The notes: generated by a model from the sequence alone, not told the origin. Counted from the first letter of the stretch, positions 45,747-55,337 are shown. The stretch is DNA of 64,000 nt from Propionispira arboris (GCF_900109225.1 NZ_FNZK01000014.1:62001-126000), one strand, 5' to 3'. A program made the numbers and translations.

Positions 45747-46685
45747 ATGTCAGCAAATGTAGAAACTATGTTTTACACGAGGGTAGCCCCTTGGCACGGC
45801 CTGGGAGTTCGTGTCGAATCTGCTTTAAACTCAAACGAAGCAATTGAACAATCGGGTCTCAATTGGAATGTCATTCAACGTCCGATCATGACCAGTAACT
45901 ATACACCTATTCCCGGTTACAAAGCAAATATCCGTGATATTGATGAAAAAGTTCTCGGTGTGGTCACTGACCGCTATAAGGTTGTCCAGAACGCAGAAGC
46001 CTTTGCCTTTACAGATTCCTTATTAGGTGAAGGGGTACGTTATGAAACGGCAGGTGCTTTGCAAGGCGGTCGTAAGATTTGGCTGCTTGCCAAACTGCCG
46101 GATAAGTACATCATTGAAGGGGAACAAATTGAACCGTATCTTGTATTTAGCAGTTCTCATGACGGCAACGGTGCTATTAAGGTAGCGATGACTCCAGTGC
46201 GGGTAGTTTGCCAGAATACACTCAACATAGCCCTGTCCTCGGCTAAACGTATTTGGTCAACGGTTCATGTAGGTGATTTAGCTCACAAGATGGATGATGC
46301 GCATAATACGCTTTTATTAGCAGAAAAGTATATGGGAAAACTCGGGGCAGAATTCTCACGACTATCTAAAATTAAACTGACAGATGCTAAGGTGATGGAG
46401 TACATTGACATGCTACTGCCAATGAATGATAATCCTACTGACATCCATAAGAAAAATATCAGTAGGATTCGGGAGGATATGAAGTTACGCTATTTCGATG
46501 CACCGGATCTCAAGGGCTGTGTTGGCAAGAACGCTTATCGGTTTATCTGTGCAGTATCAGATTTTGCTACGCATAGCCAGCCGCTTCGGGAAACTGCCAG
46601 TTACAGGGAAAATGTATTTGCTAAAACGGTAGAAGGCAATCCGTTGATTGATAAAGCCTATGAACTTATCCAAGCAGTTGCATAA
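45747..46685 (+). CDS. DUF932 phage/plasmid-like protein
   Basis: 312 residues from ATG 45747 (AAAGGAG upstream; the earlier ATG at 45738 lies within that site). MFYTRVAPWHGLGVRVESAL and the later NIRDIDEKVLGVVTDRYKVV are signatures of the DUF932/TIGR03299 family found on phages and large plasmids. The biochemical role is not established; it is usually near recombination and replication genes, as here (YqaJ, RadC). Confidence 0.88.
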   Translation: MSANVETMFYTRVAPWHGLGVRVESALNSNEAIEQSGLNWNVIQRPIMTSNYTPIPGYKANIRDIDEKVLGVVTDRYKVVQNAEAFAFTDSLLGEGVRYETAGALQGGRKIWLLAKLPDKYIIEGEQIEPYLVFSSSHDGNGAIKVAMTPVRVVCQNTLNIALSSAKRIWSTVHVGDLAHKMDDAHNTLLLAEKYMGKLGAEFSRLSKIKLTDAKVMEYIDMLLPMNDNPTDIHKKNISRIREDMKLRYFDAPDLKGCVGKNAYRFICAVSDFATHSQPLRETASYRENVFAKTVEGNPLIDKAYELIQAVA

Positions 46686-46775
46686 TCCCATCGATAGACT
46701 CAGATTAAGTACAGGGTATGTGGTGAATAATTTACTGCATATCCTTATTTTATTATGTAAAGAGAGGTGTACTAA

Positions 46776-47717
46776 ATGGCAGTTATTTTAGCGTCAACGG
46801 AGAATATGCCCTATGACGAGTGGCTTGACTGGCGCAAAAAAGGGATTGGCGGTTCCGATGCTTCTGTGGTTTGCGGAATCAATCGTTATAGATCACCGAT
46901 AGAACTCTGGATGGACAAAACCAATCAGATCCCTTATCAGGAAGCTGGAGAAGCCGCTTATTGGGGAACGCAGCTTGAAGCCTTAGTTAGGGCTGAATTT
47001 AGCAAGAGGACAGGGATTGAAGTTAACCCAGCAAATCAGCTTCTGCAAAGTGAAGAACATCCGTTCATGTTGGCAAATTTGGATGGCGAATGTACCCATC
47101 CGACGCATGGGAAATGTGTATTTGAGGCAAAAACAGCTTCCGCTTACAAAGCCGGAGAATGGGACGATGCTATACCGGATGAATACATGTTGCAAGTTCA
47201 ACACTATATGGCTGTTACTGGATACATGGGAACTTATATTGCTGTTTTAATTGGCGGAAATACCTTTCGATGGAAATTCATTGAGCGTGATGAGGCATTG
47301 ATTTCGATGTTGATTCAACTAGAATCCGCTTTTTGGAAACAGGTTCAAGAGGTTGTTCCTCCGCCGATGGATGGTTCAGAAGCAGCGGCTAAATTTCTTA
47401 GTGAACGTTTCCCTAATAGCGTATCTAAGTTAAAGATTGAATTACCAAATACCGCGATTGAACTCATCCGGCAATATGAAGTCGCCTGCGACAATGTCAA
47501 TCAATATGCTGAACAGAAGCAAGAAGCGGAGAATATCTTAAAGCAAATGTTAGGCGATAATGAAATTGGTATGGCTGATGATTGGGTTGTCACTTGGAAA
47601 AGCGTATCTCAGGAACGCTTGGATGGAAAGACATTGAAAGTTGAACATCCAACTCTTTATAAAAAATATGCAAATAAAACATCGTATCGTCGATTCTCGG
47701 TAAAAGCAGCTATGTGA
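46776..47717 (+). CDS. YqaJ-family viral recombinase (lambda exonuclease-like)
   Basis: 313 residues. The nuclease core shows WLDWRKKGIGGSDASVVCGI, AAYWGTQLEALV, then the active-site pair ANLDGECTHPTHGKCVFEAK (D...ExK) and YMLQVQHYMAVTG. The C-terminal 100 residues include a coiled coil. It should chew 5' ends of double-stranded DNA to give 3' tails for annealing. The next gene, 13 bases downstream, is probably its partner. A coupled RecT/Bet-type annealing protein was not recognised. Confidence 0.92.
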   Translation: MAVILASTENMPYDEWLDWRKKGIGGSDASVVCGINRYRSPIELWMDKTNQIPYQEAGEAAYWGTQLEALVRAEFSKRTGIEVNPANQLLQSEEHPFMLANLDGECTHPTHGKCVFEAKTASAYKAGEWDDAIPDEYMLQVQHYMAVTGYMGTYIAVLIGGNTFRWKFIERDEALISMLIQLESAFWKQVQEVVPPPMDGSEAAAKFLSERFPNSVSKLKIELPNTAIELIRQYEVACDNVNQYAEQKQEAENILKQMLGDNEIGMADDWVVTWKSVSQERLDGKTLKVEHPTLYKKYANKTSYRRFSVKAAM

Positions 47718-47730
47718 AAGGACGAATTAT

Positions 47731-48507
47731 ATGAATACAACAAAACTAAAAGATCGATTAGGTGGGAAATTACAGGCCATGCAAGAACCTAAGGAAGAAA
47801 GGAAGATTTTAACTATGCCTAATAAAACAGCAGTAGTTCCGGTCAATTCTGACTATATTGCGTTGACAAATAATGCACTGGATATTATCAGGGAAAATCT
47901 GAAGAATCAACCATTGTCATACCAACTCTTTGATATTATTAAATCCCCGTCTGGAGGGGCAACGTCATTTACGGTGCCGGGGCTAGCTGGAGACGAAATA
48001 TATAAAGAATTGACAGGAATTGTGCTTGATTATGCGACCCCTCGTGCTTATTGGGATACACCTGACCCGGTTGAGGGGACGCCTCCGGTATGCTACAGCC
48101 CGGATAGTTTGATATCGCATGAGGGGAAACCTTGCAACCGTTGCCCGTTCAATGATTTTGGCTCAAAAGATGGTGAGTCCAATGCAAAGGCTTGTAAGGA
48201 ATCCGTGACGATTTTTCTTCTCCGACCAGATAACATTATGCCGATCATTATTCGGGTTCCGGTATCAAGTAAGGTGATATTCCAGCGTTACATGACAAGG
48301 TTAATCGGAAAAATGATGCCGCTCTGTGGGGTGGTTACGAAGATAACGTTAGAGAAAACAACCAATAAAACAGGGCAGCCTTATTCGCTGTATAACTTTG
48401 AGGCGATCAACATCCTCAGTCCAGAAGAAACTGTGAAAGCTAGAACTTTTGGTCAGCAATTTATGGAGGTAGTTAATACCAATGAATTAAATCAGGAAGC
48501 TGGGTAA
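47731..48507 (+). CDS. Cys-rich phage/plasmid protein, possible DNA-binding partner of YqaJ
   Basis: 258 residues, unrecognised family. The middle holds a cysteine group, HEGKPCNRCPFNDFGS and SNAKACKESV, which would bind zinc, preceded by SGGATSFTVPGLAGDEIYKE. The C-terminal part, RYMTRLIGKMMPLCGVVTKI, then LEKTTNKTGQPYSLYNFEAI, resembles an OB-like beta fold. The place directly behind the YqaJ exonuclease suggests an ssDNA-binding or annealing role, but this is from context only. Confidence 0.6.
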   Translation: MNTTKLKDRLGGKLQAMQEPKEERKILTMPNKTAVVPVNSDYIALTNNALDIIRENLKNQPLSYQLFDIIKSPSGGATSFTVPGLAGDEIYKELTGIVLDYATPRAYWDTPDPVEGTPPVCYSPDSLISHEGKPCNRCPFNDFGSKDGESNAKACKESVTIFLLRPDNIMPIIIRVPVSSKVIFQRYMTRLIGKMMPLCGVVTKITLEKTTNKTGQPYSLYNFEAINILSPEETVKARTFGQQFMEVVNTNELNQEAG

Positions 48508-48628
48508 TTGAATGAGCCTAGCCTATTTATATCAAAAAATATGTGTCCGTTTTAACTTGAAAAGTAAAATATTGCAGCAGGGAGATACTACTTCCGGTTG
48601 CATACTTCTTAAGACAGGAGAAAACATC

Positions 48629-48931
48629 ATGTTTACCAACAAAAGATATATTACGTGCGGAATTTCAAGTGCAATTCCAGAGGAACTCCAACTTGCGCTA
48701 TGGAGTATGATTGATAACTTTAGAGCTAGCACAGATATCGAAGTAGACTATTTGCAAATTTTTAGTCTATCCAATCAGAAGGGGAAGCAAAAAATAATAC
48801 ACAGGCAAGAAGAGCCTGTGTATTATAACGAAATAGTAGTTGCGTTCATATGGAATCCTGTAGAAAATGCAAAAATTTTTGTTGTTGATGATGGCGAACA
48901 TTCGACCATGATGTTAGCCGAAGAGTATTAG
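48629..48931 (+). CDS. DUF960 family protein
   Basis: 100 residues from ATG 48629 (AGGAG upstream; the open frame to 48512 lacks support). The family pattern is clear: MFTNKRYITCGISSAIPEEL, VDYLQIFSL, KQKIIHRQEEPVYYNE, and IFVVDDGEHSTMMLAEEY. DUF960 occurs on staphylococcal and other Firmicute phages and plasmids, with unknown function. Confidence 0.85.
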   Translation: MFTNKRYITCGISSAIPEELQLALWSMIDNFRASTDIEVDYLQIFSLSNQKGKQKIIHRQEEPVYYNEIVVAFIWNPVENAKIFVVDDGEHSTMMLAEEY

Positions 48932-48985
48932 AAGAAGCCAGCCTTGTTGTAATTCAGGGATGGTAATTTATTTTGGGAGGAGTGC

Positions 48986-49594
48986 ATGAACACGGAAGAA
49001 ATGAGATCATTATTAGCGGGGTGTTTGCGTGAAAGTTCTAATGGCTATGTTGTAGATGCTCTGCTTGAGAATTATCCAAATGTTAGCGAATTAATGAACG
49101 CTAATGAAAAAGAAATCAGCAGCATTAAAGGGATTGGCGTAGTAAAAGCGAAGCAGCTTAGCGCGATACTGGAATTTGTTCGTAAGGTATATACGCCGGA
49201 TAAAAATAAGCGCATTTTTATTAAAAGTCCTCAAGACGTATTTAATTTAGTACGAGCTGATATGGAGTTTTTGCAAGTTGAGCATTTTGATGTGATTGGC
49301 CTATCAACCAAGAATCACCTCATTTTCAAAGAAAATATTTCGATTGGTTCATTAAATGCCACCATCGTTCATCCACGTGAAGTGTTTAAGGGGTTGATTC
49401 GAAGATCATGTGCTGCTTGCATTTTCGTTCACAACCATCCAAGTTCAGATCCGTTGCCAAGTGATGAAGATATTTTGCTTACGAAGAAATTAGTTGAGTG
49501 CGGCAAACTTATTGACATTGAAGTTCTTGACCATGTGATTGTAGGTGCTATTGGTGGTGGCTATATTAGCCTCAAGGAGGAGGGCAAGATGTAA
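48986..49594 (+). CDS. radC: RadC-family JAB-domain protein
   Basis: 202 residues. An N-terminal helix-hairpin-helix part (ELMNANEKEISSIKGIGVVK) is followed by the JAB/MPN domain with the metal motif FVHNHPSSDPLPSDEDILLT (HxH-x7-SxxD). RadC proteins are common on mobile elements; they were once linked to DNA repair, which is not supported, and are probably metalloproteases or nucleases of unknown target. Ribosome binding site GGAGG. Confidence 0.92.
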   Translation: MNTEEMRSLLAGCLRESSNGYVVDALLENYPNVSELMNANEKEISSIKGIGVVKAKQLSAILEFVRKVYTPDKNKRIFIKSPQDVFNLVRADMEFLQVEHFDVIGLSTKNHLIFKENISIGSLNATIVHPREVFKGLIRRSCAACIFVHNHPSSDPLPSDEDILLTKKLVECGKLIDIEVLDHVIVGAIGGGYISLKEEGKM

Positions 49595-49920
49595 TTGGCA
49601 GATCGAGATACTACTATCAAAAAAATAGATGGGTTAGTCCCTTCTATTTTTTATCCTGGGTTGCCAGTGCCAAATAAAGGTCTCTGTAAAATTTATTCAG
49701 TGGTACAACATAATTGGAAATTGTTAAAAGTTTTCTGGCTAACCCCATAGGAAGCTTTTTTCCACGAAATATGATGAATTTCAAAATAACATCCCCCACT
49801 AACAAGTATTTCCATTTATACCTCATAATATATTATCGTAGAAGTAAAAGATACGAGAAGATTAAATTAGGAGCAATATTTATTTTGCGGATTATAAAGG
49901 GGTGGAATTAGCAGTGATTT
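49595..49920. other. Non-coding stretch after radC
   Basis: No credible gene. It starts with a terminator-like hairpin (about 49628-49652, AAATAGATGGG / TCCCTTCTATTT with a mismatch, then T). The rest is AT-rich. Confidence 0.45.
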
Positions 49921-49930
49921 TTAATCGTTT

Positions 49931-50040
49931 TACCAATAGGGCTGTCTTTAGTAATGGCACATGCCAAAAATCCCAAAACAGCTCTATTGGGACACTTTTT
50001 CAATGTGCCATTAGACTGTAGTCTAATGGCTTATTTTTAA
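49931..50040 (+). promoter_or_regulatory. Attenuator-like leader of the resolvase gene with competing stems
   Basis: Three overlapping pairings exist. A/A': CCAATAGGGCTGT (49933-49945) with ACAGCTCTATTGG (49978-49990). B/B': TAATGGCACAT (49952-49962) with ATGTGCCATTA (50003-50013), interlocked with A/A' in pseudoknot order. C/C': GCCATTAGACT (50007-50017) with AGTCTAATGGC (50020-50030), an 11-bp hairpin with a T-rich tail. C/C' would act as a terminator and shares bases with B', so B/B' is a natural antiterminator. The ribosome binding site of the recombinase gene follows. As DNA, the same repeats could serve as recombinase sites instead. Confidence 0.6.
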
Positions 50041-50053
50041 TGGAGGAATTTGT

Positions 50054-50605
50054 ATGAAGATAGGATATATTCGTGTAAGCACAGCAGAACAAAATACGAT
50101 TCGCCAAGAAATTCTATTAAAAGAGCTTGGCGTTGATGAAATCTTTATTGATAAGGCCAGCGGTAAAAATACCGATAGACCAGAGTTGAAACGTATGCTT
50201 ACCTATGTCCGTCAGGGTGATACTGTTATTGTCGAATCCATCAGCCGCTTTGCCCGTAATACACGAGATCTGCTTGACCTCATTGCCCAGTTGACTACCA
50301 AACAGGTTGAATTTATTTCTAAGAAAGAAGCCATAGATACAACAACACCGACTGGGAGATTTATGCTGACGATATTCGGAGCCGTAGCAGAACTGGAACG
50401 TGAATATATTTTACAACGACAGCAGGAAGGAATCGCTATTGCCAAAGATCTAGGAAAATATAAGGGGCGTAAGCCTATTTGTCACCCGGAATTTGATAAG
50501 GTTGTGGCTATATGGAAATCCGGCAACATGACGGCGGTTGAAGCTATGCGAAGATTAAACATGAAACCTTCTACGTTCTATCGGAAGGTAAGGAAAATCA
50601 AATAG
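50054..50605 (+). CDS. Serine recombinase, resolvase/invertase family
   Basis: 183 residues. The catalytic domain (1-130) begins MKIGYIRVSTAEQNTIRQ with the active Ser at about residue 9, and has VIVESISRFARNTRDLLDLI, TTPTGRFMLTIFGAVAELER and EREYILQRQQEGI. The C-terminal 40 residues form the DNA-binding helix-turn-helix (MTAVEAMRRLNMKPSTFYRK). It is a Tn3-resolvase/Hin-sized enzyme that could resolve dimers or invert DNA. It is adjacent to the inverted-repeat leader at 49931-50040. Confidence 0.95.
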   Translation: MKIGYIRVSTAEQNTIRQEILLKELGVDEIFIDKASGKNTDRPELKRMLTYVRQGDTVIVESISRFARNTRDLLDLIAQLTTKQVEFISKKEAIDTTTPTGRFMLTIFGAVAELEREYILQRQQEGIAIAKDLGKYKGRKPICHPEFDKVVAIWKSGNMTAVEAMRRLNMKPSTFYRKVRKIK

Positions 50606-50727
50606 ATAAATTATCTGTAAAAAAATTTATATTTTACAAGTGAAATCTACAGTAATCCCAGTGTTAACATAGTGGGAGTCTACATTCCTAAAATAAGCAT
50701 AAAATCCCTCAGAAAACAAACGTGTAA

Positions 50728-50768
50728 AATGGAGGGCGGCTCAAAACCGTCCTCTATTTTTTTACAAT
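50728..50768 (+). terminator. Intrinsic terminator after the recombinase
   Basis: GGAGGGCGG pairs with CCGTCCTC (G-T wobble), followed by seven T. Confidence 0.75.
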
Positions 50769-50825
50769 ATTTTTTGTAATTAACTCTTACAAGGAAATAA
50801 AAAAATTTCCTGAGGAGTTGAAATT

Positions 50826-53507
50826 ATGTATAAATTTAATAGCGCAAGAGTCTGCTGGGACAGAAAATATCAGGAGGCAAAACCTACAGGAGAGGTAGCC
50901 GCAATTATAAGCAAAAGAATTGGCTATTCTACGATGAAATTAACGCTGTCAAATATTGAGAACTTCGTCTATCGTGTTGGTTCTTTAGGGCATACTTTCT
51001 GTCCTGCTACTTTTAAAGATGGTAAACGTAGTAAGGAGAATTTTGAACAGCAACAACTAATTGCTTTGGATTTTGATAATAAAGACTCGAATAATTGTAT
51101 TTCATTCAAGGAAATCAAATCTCGTGCCGAGGATTACGAACTACCAATTCTATTTGCCTATGATACATTATCTAGTAAAAATCACAACAAGTTCCGAGTA
51201 GTGTTCTTGAACGATGTTTCTATTACTGACAGAAAAGTTGCAGAAGCTACACAACTGGCTATCGGTACTATGTTTCCTGAAGCTGATACAAGTTGTTACA
51301 AGGATGTATCAAAAATGTATTATGGTGGTAAGCAAATACTTTACTATGATAAAAAAACACCTGAGATCAACGTAGAATCAGTTTTTAGAAATTTATGCTA
51401 TTATTTGAAAGATAAATATAAAGCAAACCACTACAAGGGGAAAATAACTAACTTCTCCAAGACTACAGGTATTGCATTAAACAAGAATGGTTTGTTGGAT
51501 GTTATGGTAATGGGTAATCCGACAGAATATCCTTGTGCAACTATATTAGATGAAAAAGGGAAAAACTCGCCAAGTTCTATTATATATAGTAAAAACTTAT
51601 CAAGTATAAAAGCTGTTGGCGAGAATTTCCCAGAAAAATATTATCGTATAAATTTTAGCACCAATGACTCTTCTGTCGGTAAAAATAATAACAGCAGATC
51701 TTCAATAAATCATAAATCATATAGATCAGCTGATATAAAGGATATAAATCAGAAGTGTGAGTTGTTTAAAGAGTTTGAATCTGGTAAAAGAAGATTGCAT
51801 CATAAAGAATTATATGGAATTTTAACAAATCTCCTTCAGGTAGAAACAGGTTCCCAACGGTTTGTTTCTATTCTATCGAAAAACCCCGCTTTTTATTCTG
51901 ATAATAAGGAAATTTGGGAAGGACGCCATATTCCATATATGAAGCAACATGATTATCGTTCTCAAAATTGCAATGATTTTTGTCCTTATCAGAGCAAATG
52001 TAATCATGGCACCAGCATTCTGTCTACAGTTTGTCCTAAACGAGGAATGATAGAGAAAACACCCGGCTATAGCGAGATATTTCACCCTTTAGAAGAAGTC
52101 CAAAAAGATACTTATAATGCTATCAGCAAAGCTTATTGTGCTAATAATAAACAATTTCAAATTGTAAAGGCAATGACCGCAGTGGGGAAAACAACTAGCT
52201 ATCTGAAGTTGATGTCAGAAAATCCAACGGATAGATTTTTAATTGCTGCACCAACGAATCTCCTAAAAGATGAAATCTACAATAAAGCGGTCAGGATGAA
52301 TATAGCAGTCAGTAAAACTCCGTCTCTGGAACAGATAAAAAATGAAATACCCAGTAAAATATGGAATCGCATCCAACGGATGTATAGTAGTGGACTGCAT
52401 TGTTCGGTACACCCTTATATCAATGAAATATTAAAAAAGAAAGACATTCCCTGTTTGAGGGAATATCTGAAAGCGCGTGAAGAATTAAAGACGTTTGACG
52501 GAAGTATTATCACCACTCATCGTTACTTGCTAAATATGGATGAAAAACGACTTAGAGAATACGATGCCATCATTATTGATGAGGATATTATTTTTAAAAG
52601 TGTCATATCCAATCAGGGTGAGATAACAGTTTCAAACTTAAAAGAGCTGTTAGAGAAGACCACGGATAATCGGCTATTCAATAAGATAACTGAGCTATTG
52701 AAGCACGCTAAAATACAATCATGTATTGAAGTTGACAGCTTTGAATTAGATGACGTTGATGATGGGGACAATGATAAGTCAATACTTTTTGATATACCAT
52801 CATTTTGTTTAGCAGAGCGATTTTATTTACGCAAGGCATCAAAGGAAGAAAAACTAAAAGAAGATACTGTCGCATTCCTAAAGCCTGTAACGTTTAAAAA
52901 TGTAAAATATATTATGGTTTCAGCTACTGTCAATGAAGATATATGTCGTAACTTTTTTGGCAAGGATAATGTAAGCTTTTACGACTGTAAGAGAGCTGAA
53001 TATAAAGGTGAGTTGTATCAATATCCCCGTAAATCTATGAGTCGAACTTGTGTAGCAAATAATGTCGGTATTATGCAGCGATTAATGAAACGCTTTGCTA
53101 TTGACGAAGATAAAGTTATAACTTTCATGAAACAAAATATAGGGTATTTACATTTTGGAAACACCGAAGGCAGTAATGCCTTGGAAGGGGAAGATATTCT
53201 TGTTGTAGGAACACCATATCATGCAGAATTTTTGTACAAACTAGTAGCTTTCACAATGGGAATTGATTTTGATGAAAAGGAGGAAATGACAGCACAATTT
53301 GTAACGCATAACGGCTATCGATTTTGGTTTACGACTTTTAAAGATGAAAATATGAGAGCGATTAATTTTTGGATGATTGAAAGTGAATTGGAACAAGCCG
53401 TGGGTCGAGCACGGCTTCTCCGAAATAAATGTAAGGTGAAATTGTTTTCAAATTTTCCTCTGTGCCAAGCCAAAATGATTTGTGACTTTGATTATGAAAA
53501 AGATTAA
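50826..53507 (+). CDS. Primase-helicase-like replication protein with Cys cluster
   Basis: 893 residues. The N-terminal 200 residues have FEQQQLIALDFDNKD and LPILFAYDTLSSKNHNKFRV, acidic and basic motifs like those of AEP-type primases. About residues 380-405 hold CNDFCPYQSKCNHGTSILST followed by another Cys, a zinc or Fe-S site. From about 440 a helicase core follows: Walker A MTAVGKTTSYLKL, a DExx-type box YDAIIIDEDIIFKS, and an arginine-bearing end near EQAVGRARLLRNKCKVK, as in SF2 helicases. It probably unwinds and primes the element's DNA. Compositionally it is AT-rich like the rest of the element. The family assignment is mine from motifs. Confidence 0.7.
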   Translation: MYKFNSARVCWDRKYQEAKPTGEVAAIISKRIGYSTMKLTLSNIENFVYRVGSLGHTFCPATFKDGKRSKENFEQQQLIALDFDNKDSNNCISFKEIKSRAEDYELPILFAYDTLSSKNHNKFRVVFLNDVSITDRKVAEATQLAIGTMFPEADTSCYKDVSKMYYGGKQILYYDKKTPEINVESVFRNLCYYLKDKYKANHYKGKITNFSKTTGIALNKNGLLDVMVMGNPTEYPCATILDEKGKNSPSSIIYSKNLSSIKAVGENFPEKYYRINFSTNDSSVGKNNNSRSSINHKSYRSADIKDINQKCELFKEFESGKRRLHHKELYGILTNLLQVETGSQRFVSILSKNPAFYSDNKEIWEGRHIPYMKQHDYRSQNCNDFCPYQSKCNHGTSILSTVCPKRGMIEKTPGYSEIFHPLEEVQKDTYNAISKAYCANNKQFQIVKAMTAVGKTTSYLKLMSENPTDRFLIAAPTNLLKDEIYNKAVRMNIAVSKTPSLEQIKNEIPSKIWNRIQRMYSSGLHCSVHPYINEILKKKDIPCLREYLKAREELKTFDGSIITTHRYLLNMDEKRLREYDAIIIDEDIIFKSVISNQGEITVSNLKELLEKTTDNRLFNKITELLKHAKIQSCIEVDSFELDDVDDGDNDKSILFDIPSFCLAERFYLRKASKEEKLKEDTVAFLKPVTFKNVKYIMVSATVNEDICRNFFGKDNVSFYDCKRAEYKGELYQYPRKSMSRTCVANNVGIMQRLMKRFAIDEDKVITFMKQNIGYLHFGNTEGSNALEGEDILVVGTPYHAEFLYKLVAFTMGIDFDEKEEMTAQFVTHNGYRFWFTTFKDENMRAINFWMIESELEQAVGRARLLRNKCKVKLFSNFPLCQAKMICDFDYEKD

Positions 53508-53523
53508 TGTGAGTCTACTATAA

Positions 53524-53560
53524 CGGTGCAGTCATTTGATTGTGCCGTTTTTGATTTTAT
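53524..53560 (+). terminator. Intrinsic terminator after the primase-helicase
   Basis: AACGGTGCA pairs with TGTGCCGTT (wobbles), followed by TTT. Confidence 0.65.
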
Positions 53561-53604
53561 TCTTCAATTAACTAAGTGTTGGTGTGAAATCATGGTTTTA
53601 CCTT

Positions 53605-53678
53605 AATGCGACGAATAAATTGACCATTAAAAATCACTGGGAACGCCAGTCGGTGGCATTGTCGCAGCGCGCTTCATT
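53605..53678. other. GC-richer dyad region upstream of the Rep-like gene (possible origin)
   Basis: TGCGAC (about 53607) and GTCGCA (about 53669) close a stem that encloses GCCA-GTCGG-TGGC. The patch is clearly more GC-rich than its surroundings and stands 60-130 bases before the putative replication initiator, a position typical of a double-strand origin. Speculative. Confidence 0.35.
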
Positions 53679-53738
53679 AAAAAGAAAACCATTTATAACA
53701 ATAGTGTAAAAAATAATTACAATCGGAGGAATTAACAT

Positions 53739-54740
53739 ATGTATCTAAATTATGTTATTGAACTTTCTATGGTGTTGGACAATGAAAGATTCCATAAATT
53801 ATTAACCAGGACTTGTAATCGACTAGAATATTTGGATGATAATAAATATGTTGACCGGACGGGGTCATCTAAAGGAATAGTGGTGACTTACCAAGGCAAG
53901 CAATATAAAAAGAAAGTTCAAATTACTATAAACCCAAGTGTTATGCGAGATGGTGGCGAGTTTACTTCGAGCAAGTTAATCCATAAGCTGGAGCGCTGTG
54001 TTCATGATTATTTCGGGTTAAAGTACAATCTTAATGACTTTAATTTGAAAAGAATGATTCTTATGGCAGACATTGATGTTAGCAGTCAAGAGAAAGTATC
54101 CGCATACGTAAAAGTTCTACAAAGAATTGGCAAGGTAAAAGGGTTCTCGCCATCAAATAATGAGTGCCTTAATGAAAGTGCCAGTTTTTGTTTGGATGGA
54201 AATAGCAACGGCGTTAATTTTCTAATTTATGATTTAAAAGAGGTACTCGCTAATCGAATTAAAGAAGTTGAAACCAATCGTAAAAAGCTGAAATCCATAA
54301 TCGAGAATTCCGAAGGTATTTTAAGGGCTGAAGTTCGGTTGACCGAAGCGAAATCAATTCGGGCATACACCGATAAAATTGATACGTCCAAGCAAATAGC
54401 GGTGTTAGTAAAAAATAGTCAGGATATATTTTTAGCTACTTTTGTGCGTGTAGTCCCTTTGGGTGATTTTTATAAAAAAGATACGGCTACAAAAATTATT
54501 CAAAAGGAAGTACAAGACATGACACTTAGACGGCGAATGCTACGATTGATGGAACTAATACCAGAGAAAAAGTCGTTGTTGCTCGCACAAAAAGCATTGA
54601 ACTATAGAAAAATTGATGATGTTATGGAAGCCCTCGCGAAGATTAATGTGTCGCCCATCACCATCAGCAAGCGACATGATGTGAAGCATTTGAAATGTCT
54701 CTACTCCTATCTTGATGATGAAAATAATGATGATAATTAG
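53739..54740 (+). CDS. Putative replication initiator (gene II/X-like) or unrecognised plasmid protein
   Basis: 333 residues with GGAGG before the start. I do not recognise it firmly. The order of features, a basic beta-rich front (VVTYQGKQYKKKVQITINPS), a helix with LKYNLNDFNLKRMILMADID, NGVNFLIYDLKEVL, and GILRAEVRLTEAKSIRAYTD, resembles phage/plasmid replication proteins of the gene II type, where the last two blocks carry catalytic residues. It follows a replication helicase, which fits. Other DNA-binding roles are possible. Confidence 0.45.
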   Translation: MYLNYVIELSMVLDNERFHKLLTRTCNRLEYLDDNKYVDRTGSSKGIVVTYQGKQYKKKVQITINPSVMRDGGEFTSSKLIHKLERCVHDYFGLKYNLNDFNLKRMILMADIDVSSQEKVSAYVKVLQRIGKVKGFSPSNNECLNESASFCLDGNSNGVNFLIYDLKEVLANRIKEVETNRKKLKSIIENSEGILRAEVRLTEAKSIRAYTDKIDTSKQIAVLVKNSQDIFLATFVRVVPLGDFYKKDTATKIIQKEVQDMTLRRRMLRLMELIPEKKSLLLAQKALNYRKIDDVMEALAKINVSPITISKRHDVKHLKCLYSYLDDENNDDN

Positions 54741-55337
54741 AGTGCATAATTTCATATTCTTAATTATATACAAAAATATTTGACTCGGAATAAGAAAGAG
54801 CATTTGCCGTTCATTCTTTTGCAGGGCTACCAATAAAAATGCAAATTAGTTTATGATGCATTTGATAAAGTAGAAATAAATTTTAAAAACATCGGCACTT
54901 TTCAAATGGATCGAGAAAGTGAATTTTAAAATTACTTACTTAATGGATTTATTAAAAGTATTTTAAATTCAGCGTTCCTTTAGTGATAATGAAAGTACAT
55001 TCAAACGGAATTTGAGTATGATGAGGAATTAAAGTGACATTGCCAGTATCGCCACAAATAAAGATTCATTAAGTAATAATGGGAGGATGATTATAATGAA
55101 TATATTTAGATAACAGAATCGGGTAGTAGATGAGCAAAGAGCACTTCATCTGTAAAAAAATTGCAGGAAATTTGAATTATAAGGAGAAAATTGTATATAA
55201 AGTATATTAACGGTTTTATAAATTATTATAGTTTCAAATTTTGCATTTAGAAAAGTATCAACGGACTTAGAAAAAATAAAAGTGGATTCTTTAACTAAGG
55301 ATTTTGATATATGGACAATCATTAAAGGGGCACAGAA
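54741..55337. other. Gene-free stretch before the defence helicase
   Basis: About 600 AT-rich bases. There are only short, stop-rich frames; the last 100 bases encode a peptide-like stretch (VSTDLEKIKVDSLTKDFDIW) with no start, perhaps a remnant. I see no known RNA. Confidence 0.45.

Noticed and set aside
49714-49911. 65-residue ORF before the recombinase leader
   Set aside because: No ribosome binding site, low-complexity basic translation.
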